From NCBI GenBank assembly GCA_947469285.1, contig CANIOW010000011.1, forward strand, positions 1 through 64,000: a stretch of DNA of 64,000 nucleotides, read 5' to 3'. The stretch is from Gammaproteobacteria bacterium. GTDB taxonomy: Bacteria > Pseudomonadota > Gammaproteobacteria > Steroidobacterales > Steroidobacteraceae. The notes below the pieces were generated by a model. That model was given only the letters and a program-made list of their open reading frames with translations, was not told the origin of the DNA and ran no database searches. Position 1 is the stretch's first letter, and each line of letters opens with the position of its first letter. Shown piece by piece: positions 18,962 to 29,359 of the stretch. Made by a program: the position numbers and the translations under genes.

Positions 18962-19133
18962 CCGCAGCATCCTCGGCCTCGGCGGTGAGGTCTGCCACGG
19001 CATGGCCCTTTAATGTCTGCATCTTCAGCTGGTGCGCCGCCGCTTCCTGAGCCAAGCAGGCGTCTGCCTGCGACATGGCGAAGGCGGCAGTGATGGCGGC
19101 GGCCCAACGGGTAGGAGGTGTCGCGTGTTTCAT
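18918..19133 (-). CDS. Possible small secreted peptide (uncertain)
   Basis: Open frame of 71 residues on the strand opposite the oxidoreductase gene, overlapping its last 44 bases. The N-terminus MKHATPPTRWAAAITAAF followed by a Gln-Ala-Asp-Ala-Cys-Leu-Ala region looks like a signal peptide, and the rest is Ala-rich without a recognised domain. No strong ribosome-binding site was identified. High-GC sequence readily yields such frames by chance. It is listed because it is the only plausible gene in the gap between the oxidoreductase and the aldehyde dehydrogenase. Confidence 0.25.
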   Translation of the reverse strand: MKHATPPTRWAAAITAAFAMSQADACLAQEAAAHQLKMQTLKGHAVADLTAEAEDAAVTAPAPLYPPPAAR

Positions 19134-19218
19134 GGCGTTATTAGTACTACAGCGGTGGCGCAGAAGGGATAAGGAACGCCCTGAATACTACCTGCTATGC
19201 GTGACAGTTTTGTGGATT

Positions 19219-19250
19219 GATGCACATCTACCGCAAGAAAAATGTGCATC
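19219..19250. repeat. Inverted repeat GATGCACAT-N14-ATGTGCATC
   Basis: Two perfect 9-bp arms (19219-19227 and 19242-19250) are separated by a 14-base loop. The hairpin lies between convergent genes. No T-run follows on the plus strand, so it may act as a weak bidirectional transcription stop or a protein-binding site. Confidence 0.6.
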
Positions 19251-19270
19251 CGTGAAGCCTTGGAGCAGAA

Positions 19271-19292
19271 ACTGTCGGGTTCCTGCGACAGT
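19271..19292. terminator. Hairpin ACTGTCG-N8-CGACAGT between convergent genes
   Basis: Perfect 7-bp arms (19271-19277 and 19286-19292) with an 8-base loop lie about 50 bp before the 3' end of the aldehyde dehydrogenase gene and 310 bp after the oxidoreductase. The convergent position suits a shared terminator, but no poly-T tract follows. Confidence 0.4.
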
Positions 19293-19342
19293 TGCCCCGA
19301 ACCACGCCAGAGGACGCCCAGCCTGGCCCAGCTGGGGTGGTG

Positions 19343-20782
19343 CTACGCGACGTTGTAGCCGCCAATGGCCTTCACTTCAAGGAAGTCCTCGAGGCCCCAC
19401 TGGCCCCACTCGCGCCCGTTGCCGGACTGCTTGTAGCCGCCGAAAGGCGAGCCGATCTCATTGCCGGCGCCATTGAGGTTCACATTGCCGGCCCGCAGCC
19501 GCCGCGCCACGCGGCCGGCGTGTTCCACCGACCCGGAATAGACGTAGCCCGCCAGACCATAGGGCGTGTCGTTGGCGATGCGGATGGCCTCTTCTTCGTC
19601 GCGGTAACCGATCATCGTCAGCACCGGCCCGAAGATTTCTTCGCGAGCGATGGTCATGTCGTTGGTGGCATGCGCAAACACGGTCGGCTGCACGAAGTAG
19701 CCTTTGTCGAACCCCGCCGGACGGCCCGGGCCGCCGATGACGAGGGTGGCGCCCTCGTCGAGGCCTGTTTGGATGAGCGCCTGAATCTTGTTCCACTGAA
19801 TGTCGGACACCACCGGGCCGATGCGCGTTTCTGGGTCGTGGGGCAGACCGGCACGGACCCGCCCCGCGGCTTGCTGGGCGATAGCGGCGGCCTCGTCCAT
19901 GCGCGCCAGGGGCACCAGCATGCGGGAGGGGGCGTTACAGCTCTGGCCGCTGTTGCCCATCATGGCCATCACGCCCGTGGTCACCGCTTTTTCCAGATCA
20001 GCGTCTTCGAGGATGATGTTCGGCGATTTACCGCCCAGCTCCTGACTGACGCGCTTGACCGTCAGGGCGGCACGCTGCGCGACGTCGATGCCGGCGCGTG
20101 TCGAGCCGGTGAACGACACCATGTCCACGTCCGGGTGCCCGCTGAGCGCGGCACCGACCTCGGGCCCGAGGCCATTGATGAGGTTGAACACGCCGGCGGG
20201 GACGCCAGCTGCGTGCAACACCTCGGCGAAGATCAGCGCGCAGGTGGGGGTGTACTCCGAAGGCTTCAGGACCATCGTGCAGCCGGCCGCCAACGCCGGC
20301 GCCACCTTGCAGACGATCTGGTTCATCGGCCAATTCCACGGCGTGATGAGCGCCGCCACACCGATGGGTTCACGCACCAGCAGCGACTTGCCGAAGGGTT
20401 CTTCCCAGTGGTAGTCGCGCATTACCTTGAGCGTGGTCATGAGGTGGCCGAGGCCGGCGGCTGCCTGTGCTTTTTCGGCGAAACCGATGGGTGCCCCCAT
20501 TTCGTCCGAGATGGCGGCCGCGATCTCCGGCATACGCGCCCGGTAGCCTTCGATGATGCGTTCCAGCAGCGCGGCACGATCGGCCAAGGGCCATTGTGAG
20601 TAACTGGCGAAGGCGCGTTTCGCTGCCGCTACGGCGCGGTCCACATCGCCGGCGGAGCCGAGTGCCAGCTCGCAGAGCGGGGCTTCGGTGGCGGGGTTGA
20701 TGACCATGCGGCGCTTGGCGGTTGCGCCCTGAATGGGGTCGACCCAGGCGCCGTCAATATAGAACTGCTGATGGTGTGACAT
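19343..20782 (-). CDS. Aldehyde dehydrogenase family protein
   Basis: NAD(P)-dependent aldehyde dehydrogenase of 479 residues from the ATG at 20782 (MSHHQQFYIDGAWVDP); the open frame extending to 20863 is not used. It shows TPWNWPMNQIVCKVAPALAA, the cofactor loop VSFTGSTRAG, the general base region SQELGGKSPNIILEDAD and the catalytic Cys in NSGQSCNAPSR. EEIFGPVLTM lies near the C-terminus. The protein is complete and probably active, oxidising an aldehyde to an acid. It is about 24 kb from the catabolic island that lacks its own aldehyde dehydrogenase, so it might serve it, but no direct link is visible. Confidence 0.93.
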   Translation of the reverse strand: MSHHQQFYIDGAWVDPIQGATAKRRMVINPATEAPLCELALGSAGDVDRAVAAAKRAFASYSQWPLADRAALLERIIEGYRARMPEIAAAISDEMGAPIGFAEKAQAAAGLGHLMTTLKVMRDYHWEEPFGKSLLVREPIGVAALITPWNWPMNQIVCKVAPALAAGCTMVLKPSEYTPTCALIFAEVLHAAGVPAGVFNLINGLGPEVGAALSGHPDVDMVSFTGSTRAGIDVAQRAALTVKRVSQELGGKSPNIILEDADLEKAVTTGVMAMMGNSGQSCNAPSRMLVPLARMDEAAAIAQQAAGRVRAGLPHDPETRIGPVVSDIQWNKIQALIQTGLDEGATLVIGGPGRPAGFDKGYFVQPTVFAHATNDMTIAREEIFGPVLTMIGYRDEEEAIRIANDTPYGLAGYVYSGSVEHAGRVARRLRAGNVNLNGAGNEIGSPFGGYKQSGNGREWGQWGLEDFLEVKAIGGYNVA

Positions 20783-20988
20783 GGTGACCTCGACAATGCA
20801 CGGAAGGGGGCGGCGAATTATCGCATGCCGGCGCGGGCTATTGAGCGGTGGCGAGCCATTCATTCAGGGGTGCCCACGGGCGATTCGGTAGCCCACCTAA
20901 GTGGTCGCCAGCAAGGCCGCGCATCAGCTCCAGAGGAGGATCTTTTGCCAGGCTTTCATGGGCTGGCAGGCTCCGAGTTAAGTCTTTG

Positions 20989-20997
20989 TGTTATAAT
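20989..20997 (+). promoter_or_regulatory. Extended -10 promoter of gyrB
   Basis: TGTTATAAT is a perfect extended -10 element (TGn followed by TATAAT at 20992-20997). It lies 50 bp before the gyrB start at 21048. No good -35 hexamer is found at 16-18 bp, as expected for an extended -10 promoter. The predicted transcript would start near 21004. Confidence 0.65.
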
Positions 20998-20999
20998 GA

Positions 21000-23603
<2,604 letters not shown>

Positions 23604-23668
23604 CGTCGGGGTTGCTCGCTGGCGGCCGCTGGGTGTTGTAGGCTAGCAGCAGCAAAGGAGACCATGGA

Positions 23669-25501
23669 GTGGATGGACACGTTCCTGCACGGCTGATGTC
23701 GCGACGCGATCTCAGTTTCCTGCTCCACGAGTGGCTCGGGGTGGCGGCGCTGACGGCGCGCCCGCGCTACGCTGACCACAGCCGCGAAACCCTAGATGCT
23801 GCGCTAGATACCTACGAGCGGGTCGCCGCGGAATGTTTTGCACCCCATCATCGCGCCGCCGATGTCGATGAACCCCGGCTGGTGAATGGCGAGGTGAAGG
23901 TACATCCGGCGATAGGGCCGGCCTTGCAGGCCTTCAGCGACTCCGGCCTGATGGCCGCGACGCAGGACGCGGCCCGCGGCGGCATGCAGCTGCCGTTCGT
24001 GGTGGAACGCGCCGGCATGGCCTGGCTGTTTGCGGCCAACGTGGGCACGGCCGCCTACCCGATGTTGACCATTGCCAACGTCAATTTGCTGCTGGCGTAT
24101 GCCGACCCCGCGCTGGTCGAGCGGTATGTGCCCGACATGCTGGCCGGGAAAGTCTTTGGCACCATGTGTTTGTCCGAGCCGCAAGCGGGCTCGTCGTTGT
24201 CGGATGTGGCGACCCGCGCCCTCCCGCAGCCAGACGGAACTTACCGTTTACACGGCAACAAGATGTGGATCTCTGCCGGTGACCACGACCTGTCCGCCAA
24301 TATCGTGCATCTGGTACTGGCCAAGATTCCAGCAGCCGAAGGCGCGTTGCCGGCCGGTACCGACGGGCTGTCGTTATTTCTGGTGCCAAAGTGGTTGCCG
24401 GCGCACGGCGGCGCAGCCGCCGAGCGCAACGATGTCACCGTCGCGGGCCTGAACCACAAGCTGGGTTACCGCGGCACCGCCAATTGCGTTCTCAACTTCG
24501 GCGAAGGCCGCCACACGCCGCAGGGTCAGGCGGGAGCCGTGGGTTGGCGGGTGGGCGCCGAGGGCCGCGGGTTGGCGTGCATGTTCCACATGATGAACGA
24601 AGCGCGTATTGGGGTGGGTACCGGCGCCGTGGCGCTGGGGTACACCGGCTACTTGCATGCGCTCCACTATGCCCGTGAACGGCGGCAGGGTCGCCCCCTA
24701 GGCGATCGTCGTCGTCGTGAATTGCCGGTGCCGTTGATCGAACACGCCGATGTTCGGCGCATGCTGCTGGCGCAGAAAGCCTATGTCGAGGGCGGGTTGG
24801 CGCTGGTGTTGTACTGCGCTTGGCTCGTTGACGAAGCGGCGACTGGCACGGAGTTCGAACAGGACCGCGCCCACCAGCTGCTGGACTTGCTCACCCCAAT
24901 CGCCAAGAGCTGGCCATCGCAGTGGTGTCTGGCTGCCAACGACTTGGCGATCCAGGTGTATGGAGGCTACGGCTATACGCGCGACTTCCCGGTAGAGCAG
25001 TTCTGGCGTGACAACCGCTTGAACCCTATTCACGAGGGCACTCACGGCATTCAGGCGCTTGACCTGCTGGGCCGCAAGGTGGTGCAGCGCGGTGGTTTTG
25101 CTTTCGAAGCGCTCCGTGCGCAAGTGACGGCCACGCTAGACGACATGCAGCGCCGTCCGGGCTGGGCGGGCGACACCGCGCGGCTGCGCAAGGCTTGGGA
25201 TGCGTTGGTCGAAGTGACGCAAACATTGATCATGATCGACGATGCCGCAGTACGGCTGGCCAACGCCACTCCTTATCTTGAGGCCTTTGGACATGTGGTG
25301 GTGGGTTGGCTGTGGCTTGAACAGGCACGCGTGACCTTCACCGCTAAACCTGCTAATGCGGCTGACGAGGCCTTCTACGCCGGCAAGCAGCAGACCGCGC
25401 GTTGGTTCCTGCGCTGGGAAATTCCGAAAGTGCATGTTTGGCTGGCAGTGCTCGCTCCTCCGGACCCCAGCGTGCTGGAGATGCAGGATGCTTGGTTCTG
25501 A
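23669..25501 (+). CDS. Acyl-CoA dehydrogenase, long 600-residue type
   Basis: FAD-dependent acyl-CoA dehydrogenase of about 610 residues with the extra C-terminal domain of the long FadE/AidB-like group. It shows MCLSEPQAGSSLSDVATRA, GNKMWISAGDHDL, MFHMMNEARIGVGTGA, QVYGGYGYTRDFPVEQFWRD and the catalytic Glu region NPIHEGTHGIQALDLLGRK. The start is uncertain: GTG at 23669 has AAAGGAG ending 8 bases upstream, while ATG at 23696 overlaps the stop of a 10-codon open frame (23664-23696) as TGATG. It lies 65 bp after gyrB on the same strand. Its acyl substrate is unknown. Confidence 0.92.
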   Translation: MDGHVPARLMSRRDLSFLLHEWLGVAALTARPRYADHSRETLDAALDTYERVAAECFAPHHRAADVDEPRLVNGEVKVHPAIGPALQAFSDSGLMAATQDAARGGMQLPFVVERAGMAWLFAANVGTAAYPMLTIANVNLLLAYADPALVERYVPDMLAGKVFGTMCLSEPQAGSSLSDVATRALPQPDGTYRLHGNKMWISAGDHDLSANIVHLVLAKIPAAEGALPAGTDGLSLFLVPKWLPAHGGAAAERNDVTVAGLNHKLGYRGTANCVLNFGEGRHTPQGQAGAVGWRVGAEGRGLACMFHMMNEARIGVGTGAVALGYTGYLHALHYARERRQGRPLGDRRRRELPVPLIEHADVRRMLLAQKAYVEGGLALVLYCAWLVDEAATGTEFEQDRAHQLLDLLTPIAKSWPSQWCLAANDLAIQVYGGYGYTRDFPVEQFWRDNRLNPIHEGTHGIQALDLLGRKVVQRGGFAFEALRAQVTATLDDMQRRPGWAGDTARLRKAWDALVEVTQTLIMIDDAAVRLANATPYLEAFGHVVVGWLWLEQARVTFTAKPANAADEAFYAGKQQTARWFLRWEIPKVHVWLAVLAPPDPSVLEMQDAWF

Positions 25502-25555
25502 AATACTCCCGCCCACTGCCTGACCTTCGATGCTGACATTTTTCCGTGTGGTTCC

Positions 25556-26065
25556 ATGTACGTTTTGAACACTCCCCGGCTGGCGCTGCGCCATGCCGTG
25601 CCCGAAGACGGTGAGTTCCTGCTGGAACTGCTCACGGACCCGGATTTCATTCGTTACATCGGCGACCGCGGCGTGCGCACGCTGGATGACACACCAGCCT
25701 ATGTCGCCAACGGCCCGCAGGCCAGCTACCGCGAACATGGCTATGGCCTGTATGTGGTGGAGCTGCGGGAGAGCGGTACGCCCATCGGGCTGTGTGGCTT
25801 GGTGAAACGTGACTACCTGCAACACGCAGATCTGGGCTTTGCCTTTCTGCGCGCCTATCGTGGTCAGGGCTATGCGCTGGAAGCGGCACGCGCCACGCTG
25901 TCGCATGCGCGAGACGATTTCGGCATGACGCGGCTCGCGGCGATCACCTCGCTCGATAACGAGGCGTCCATGTCTTTGCTGCGCAACCTGGGCTTTGAAC
26001 TGACCGGACCGGTGCAGGCACCCACCGACAGCGCGCCACTGAACCTGTTTGAAGTCGAGCTGTGA
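25556..26065 (+). CDS. GNAT-family N-acetyltransferase (RimJ/RimL type)
   Basis: Acetyltransferase of 169 residues. It begins MYVLNTPRLALRHAVPEDGEF, as RimJ/RimL-like GNATs do, and has the acetyl-CoA pyrophosphate loop in YRGQGYALEAARATLSHA, followed by AITSLDNEASMSLLRNLGF. These enzymes acetylate protein N-termini or small amines; the target is unknown. Its last four bases overlap the GTG start of the downstream RNA methyltransferase as GTGA, so the pair is translationally coupled and might act on translation components together. Confidence 0.9.
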   Translation: MYVLNTPRLALRHAVPEDGEFLLELLTDPDFIRYIGDRGVRTLDDTPAYVANGPQASYREHGYGLYVVELRESGTPIGLCGLVKRDYLQHADLGFAFLRAYRGQGYALEAARATLSHARDDFGMTRLAAITSLDNEASMSLLRNLGFELTGPVQAPTDSAPLNLFEVEL

Positions 26066-27288
26066 CTGACCGGGCGCCGTTGCGGGCTGGTCGCATTCGC
26101 CTGATCGCCACCTGTCCGGAAGAGGCCAAGGCGGCCTTGGTGCAAGAACTCGAGGCCTTGGGTGCCGAAGACCTCGAGCCTGGGTATCGCGCTGTCACCT
26201 TCTCGGCCGATCCGGCTCTGTTCTACACCGCGCACCTCAAGGTGCGTACCGCCAGCCGGCTGCTGCGCGTTATCAAAGAAGTGCCCGCACAGACGCCGCC
26301 GATGCTGCGCTCGCAGGTGCGGCGTATTCATTGGCCGGAATGGTTTGATGCCACGCGCGGCTTCATGGTCGAGGCCTTGGGTGCCGAAGGGCGTGACTCG
26401 CCCATGTCACCGCTGCAAGTGATCACCCAGGTGCGCGAGGCGATTCGTGAAGTGTTCACGGCGGAGGGGGGCAACATGCCGCCGGTAGACCGCGACGAAC
26501 CGAAGGTGGTGGTGGTGGCGCATCTGGCGCACGGGCGCTGCATGCTCAGCTTTGATACTTCAGGTAAGTCGCTGCATAAGCGCGGCTATCGGGAGTCGGG
26601 TCACCCGGCGCCACTCAAAGAAACACTGGCGGCCACGCTCTTGCAGTACGCCGGCTATGACGGCACCCAGGCCTTTTTGGACCCGATGTGCGGCAGCGGT
26701 ACGCTCGCCATTGAGGCGGCGATGATCGCCATCCGCAAGGCACCGCAGATTCATCGCGCCAAGGGTGGTTTTCATTTCGAATGGTTGAAGGATTTTGATC
26801 GCGCCTTGTGGCGCGAGACCCAAGAGCGCGTGCGTGCGGAAAAGCTGGAGGTGACGCCGGCACCGGTGGTGGCTTCAGATCTGGAACAGCGCTTCGTCGA
26901 TATGGCACGCAAGAGCGCTTTGTCTGCGCGAGTTGAACGCTACATCACCTTCGGTACCGCTCGCTTTCAGGACGTGGAGCCCCCGGCACCCACCGGGCTA
27001 TTGGTGACCAACCTGCCGTACGGCGAGCGGATTGGCGGAGCGGCGGAAGATTTACACACTTTGTACGCCGAAATTGGCGACACGCTGAAGCAGCGTTTTT
27101 CGGGTTGGCGCGCCGCGCTGTTGGCCGCCGACGGGTCGCCCTACAAGGCCATTGGTCTTAAGCCGGCACGCACGATCCGGCTGGTGAATGGCAGCATTCC
27201 CTGCCGCCTGCTCATCTTCGAGCTGTATGCCGGGACGCGGCGGACCAAGCCTGCGGGGCTGGTCACGGAGCCGCCTGCCAATCTCTGA
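26062..27288 (+). CDS. rlmL: THUMP-domain class I rRNA methyltransferase (RlmL-like)
   Basis: Stand-alone SAM-dependent RNA methyltransferase of 408 residues, corresponding to the RlmL half of the RlmKL fusion of E. coli (23S rRNA m2G2445). The N-terminal 60-160 region is a THUMP-like RNA-binding domain. The methyltransferase has the SAM motif FLDPMCGSGTLAIEAAM and the catalytic TNLPYGERIGG, an NLPY form of the NPPY motif for N2-guanine methylation. The GTG start at 26062 overlaps the GNAT stop. The RlmK half is absent. The RlmL name is by family resemblance, with related Trm14-type enzymes as alternatives. Confidence 0.85.
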   Translation: MTDRAPLRAGRIRLIATCPEEAKAALVQELEALGAEDLEPGYRAVTFSADPALFYTAHLKVRTASRLLRVIKEVPAQTPPMLRSQVRRIHWPEWFDATRGFMVEALGAEGRDSPMSPLQVITQVREAIREVFTAEGGNMPPVDRDEPKVVVVAHLAHGRCMLSFDTSGKSLHKRGYRESGHPAPLKETLAATLLQYAGYDGTQAFLDPMCGSGTLAIEAAMIAIRKAPQIHRAKGGFHFEWLKDFDRALWRETQERVRAEKLEVTPAPVVASDLEQRFVDMARKSALSARVERYITFGTARFQDVEPPAPTGLLVTNLPYGERIGGAAEDLHTLYAEIGDTLKQRFSGWRAALLAADGSPYKAIGLKPARTIRLVNGSIPCRLLIFELYAGTRRTKPAGLVTEPPANL

Positions 27289-28597
27289 ATGGCTTGAGCG
27301 CGCGTGACATCCACGCCGCGGCAATAGCGGCGGCGGTGCCACACACCAGACCGATAGACTGGCCCACGCGGGTGGGGTCTGCGAACACGTAATCGGTCAC
27401 CAGCGCGATGAGGGTGGGCGCCACCGCAAACCCCACCAAGGTCAGCAGGAACACATAGACCGCAACGACCTGACCGCGCATACGCTCAGGCACGATGACC
27501 TGCAGCGCCCCGGCCGCCATGGCCTGCGGCAAGCTGTAGCACAGCGCGGCGAAGGCACCAGCGCCGATAGCCACCGGGGCTGAAGGCGCGAACGCCAACA
27601 CCAGACAGGCGGGCACGAGCAGCATGGCGGCAATGACGCCCACCCGCACCATGGCGTCGCGGTAGCCGCGGGCCTGCAAGCGGGAACCCAGCCACGGCCC
27701 GGAGAGCACGCCCACGCATCCGGCCACCAGCACCCAGCCGCCATACCAACGCGCGCCGATGACGCGATCCAGACCAAAGGTGCGCGACAGCGAGGTGGGT
27801 AACCAGGCGGGCATGCCGTACAGCGACAGCACCAGCAGTGACATGCCGCCGAAGAAGGGGCCGAAGAAGGCGCGGCGCGCCCACAGGAAGCCGAGCACTT
27901 CGCGCAGGGTGTAGTTGCGTGCCGCGTCCGCCGCTAATCCGGGGGAGGGGTTGAAGGCGCCGCGGACCGGTTCGCGTAGCGTTAACAGCAAGGCCGCGGT
28001 GATGAGACCGGGTAGTCCGACCAGCACGAAGGTAGCGCCCCAGGTGGGCAATGCACCGATGATGGGCAAGCCCGCCACGGCACCACTCTGCACGGCGCCC
28101 AGCGCTGCGCCTCCGCCCAGTAGCGCCAGGCCCTGGCCGAGATAGGCGCCGAGCAAGTAGACCGACAAGGCGCGGGGCAGTTGCTCGCGCGGGAAACTGT
28201 CGGCGATGAAAGTCCAGGCCACGGGCGACAGTGCCGCTTCTGCAGCGCCTACGCCGGCACGGGCCAGAAACAGGCTCCAGAAGCCGGTGGCGAGGCCGCA
28301 CAGCATGGTGCAAATGCTCCATAGCAGCGCCGCAAAGAGCAAAATATTGCGCCGTGTCCCGCGGTCCGCCCAGCGGCCGAACAGCGGCCCGAAGGCAATG
28401 TAGGTGCCGGTAAAAGCCAGCCCCTGCAGTAGGCTGATCTGCCAGTCGTGGACGATGCCGAGGTCGGCCTTGATGGGGTCGACCAGCAGCGCCAGTACCT
28501 GCCGGTCAATGAAGGCCGACGCGTAGGCGACCAGCAGCAGCCCCACGGCCCACCAGGCACGTACGGGGCGAAACACCGTGGGGATGGCGGACGTCAC
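27263..28597 (-). CDS. MFS transporter (spinster-like)
   Basis: Twelve-span major facilitator transporter of 444 residues. The motif between TM2 and TM3 is GPLFGRWADRGTRRNI, and the first span reads AYASAFIDRQVLALLVDPIK, as in spinster-like MFS proteins. The GTG start at 28597 overlaps the stop of plsC as GTGA, so it is the last gene of the glyQ-glyS-plsC-MFS series. The 3' end overlaps the convergent RlmL-like gene by 26 bp. Substrate and direction are unknown; lipids, amino acids and antibiotics are all reported for the family. Confidence 0.85.
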   Translation of the reverse strand: MTSAIPTVFRPVRAWWAVGLLLVAYASAFIDRQVLALLVDPIKADLGIVHDWQISLLQGLAFTGTYIAFGPLFGRWADRGTRRNILLFAALLWSICTMLCGLATGFWSLFLARAGVGAAEAALSPVAWTFIADSFPREQLPRALSVYLLGAYLGQGLALLGGGAALGAVQSGAVAGLPIIGALPTWGATFVLVGLPGLITAALLLTLREPVRGAFNPSPGLAADAARNYTLREVLGFLWARRAFFGPFFGGMSLLVLSLYGMPAWLPTSLSRTFGLDRVIGARWYGGWVLVAGCVGVLSGPWLGSRLQARGYRDAMVRVGVIAAMLLVPACLVLAFAPSAPVAIGAGAFAALCYSLPQAMAAGALQVIVPERMRGQVVAVYVFLLTLVGFAVAPTLIALVTDYVFADPTRVGQSIGLVCGTAAAIAAAWMSRALKPFRDWQAAP

Positions 28598-29304
28598 AGA
28601 GAGATCTCCGCCACTTTGGCGTCAACCCAGCGGCGTAACTGTTCGTTCAACTGGCGTGGATCCAGCCCCGCAGCGTCGATGGGCGGCCCGATGACGACAC
28701 GAATGGTGCCGCGGGACTTGAGCAGGCCGCGTCGACCCCAGAGGTCGCCAGCATTGTGGGCCACGGGGATGGCCTTGCAGCCAGCGCGAGTGGCGAGCAA
28801 GGCGCCGGACAATCCCCATTTACGGTCTTCGCCACGTCCGGTGCGGGTGCCTTCCGGAAAGATGAGCACCCACATGCCTGCCTTGAGGCGCGCTATCCCT
28901 TGATCCACCACTTGGAAGACGGCGCGGCTGCCAGCCTTGCGATTGATGGCGATGGGTTTCATGAGCCAGGTGGCCTGGCCGATAAAGGGAATCCAGAGAA
29001 TTTCGCGCTTCAGTACCCAAGCCTGCGGCGGGAACACCAGCACCTGCGCCATGGTCTCCCAGCTGCTGCTGTGTTTCCAGAAGGTGACGTGGGCCCCCTC
29101 TTGTGGAATGTTCTCGCGACCTTCGACGATCCAGTGCATGCCGCACAGCCACTTGCCAAGGTGCAGCACCGTCCACGCCCAGGCGTAAGCAATGTGGTAA
29201 CGGGCGCGCCAGGGCAACCAACTGAACACCAGGATGGTCAGTGCCGCCACCAGCGTGGCCACGAAGAACAGTCCCGTGAACACGATCGACCGCAGATATT
29301 GCAT
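28594..29304 (-). CDS. 1-acyl-sn-glycerol-3-phosphate acyltransferase (PlsC family)
   Basis: Membrane-associated lysophosphatidic acid acyltransferase of 236 residues. A hydrophobic N-terminal span (VFTGLFFVATLVAALTILVF) is followed by the acyltransferase motif KHSSSWETMA, where the catalytic His-x4-Asp appears as His-x4-Glu, a form seen in several PlsC homologues. The glycerophosphate motif is FPEGTRTG. It would make phosphatidic acid for membrane lipids. It follows glyS by 55 bp; glyQS-plsC clustering is common in gammaproteobacteria, often with gmhB, which is absent here. Confidence 0.88.
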   Translation of the reverse strand: MQYLRSIVFTGLFFVATLVAALTILVFSWLPWRARYHIAYAWAWTVLHLGKWLCGMHWIVEGRENIPQEGAHVTFWKHSSSWETMAQVLVFPPQAWVLKREILWIPFIGQATWLMKPIAINRKAGSRAVFQVVDQGIARLKAGMWVLIFPEGTRTGRGEDRKWGLSGALLATRAGCKAIPVAHNAGDLWGRRGLLKSRGTIRVVIGPPIDAAGLDPRQLNEQLRRWVDAKVAEISL

Positions 29305-29359
29305 CAGCGAGGGCCCCTGAAAAGCATGGTGATGGTACAGCGCCTGTTGCGGCGCGTTT

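Larger units (their letters stand above)
18962..19342. other. Intergenic gap between convergent oxidoreductase and aldehyde dehydrogenase
   Basis: About 380 bp between two convergent genes. It holds one weak small open frame on the minus strand (18918-19133) and two inverted repeats (19219-19250 and 19271-19292) that could end transcription from either side. Its base composition is more AT-rich around 19135-19250 than in the flanking genes. No tRNA or recognised RNA structure was seen. Confidence 0.7.

Noticed and set aside
19292-20599. A 435-codon open frame antisense to the aldehyde dehydrogenase
   Set aside because: It overlaps a complete, motif-rich gene and has low-complexity Arg/His/Gly composition.
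20945-20997. TTGCCA as a -35 box for gyrB
   Set aside because: It is 41 bp from the TATAAT, far outside the usual 16-18 bp spacing; the extended -10 element explains the promoter better.
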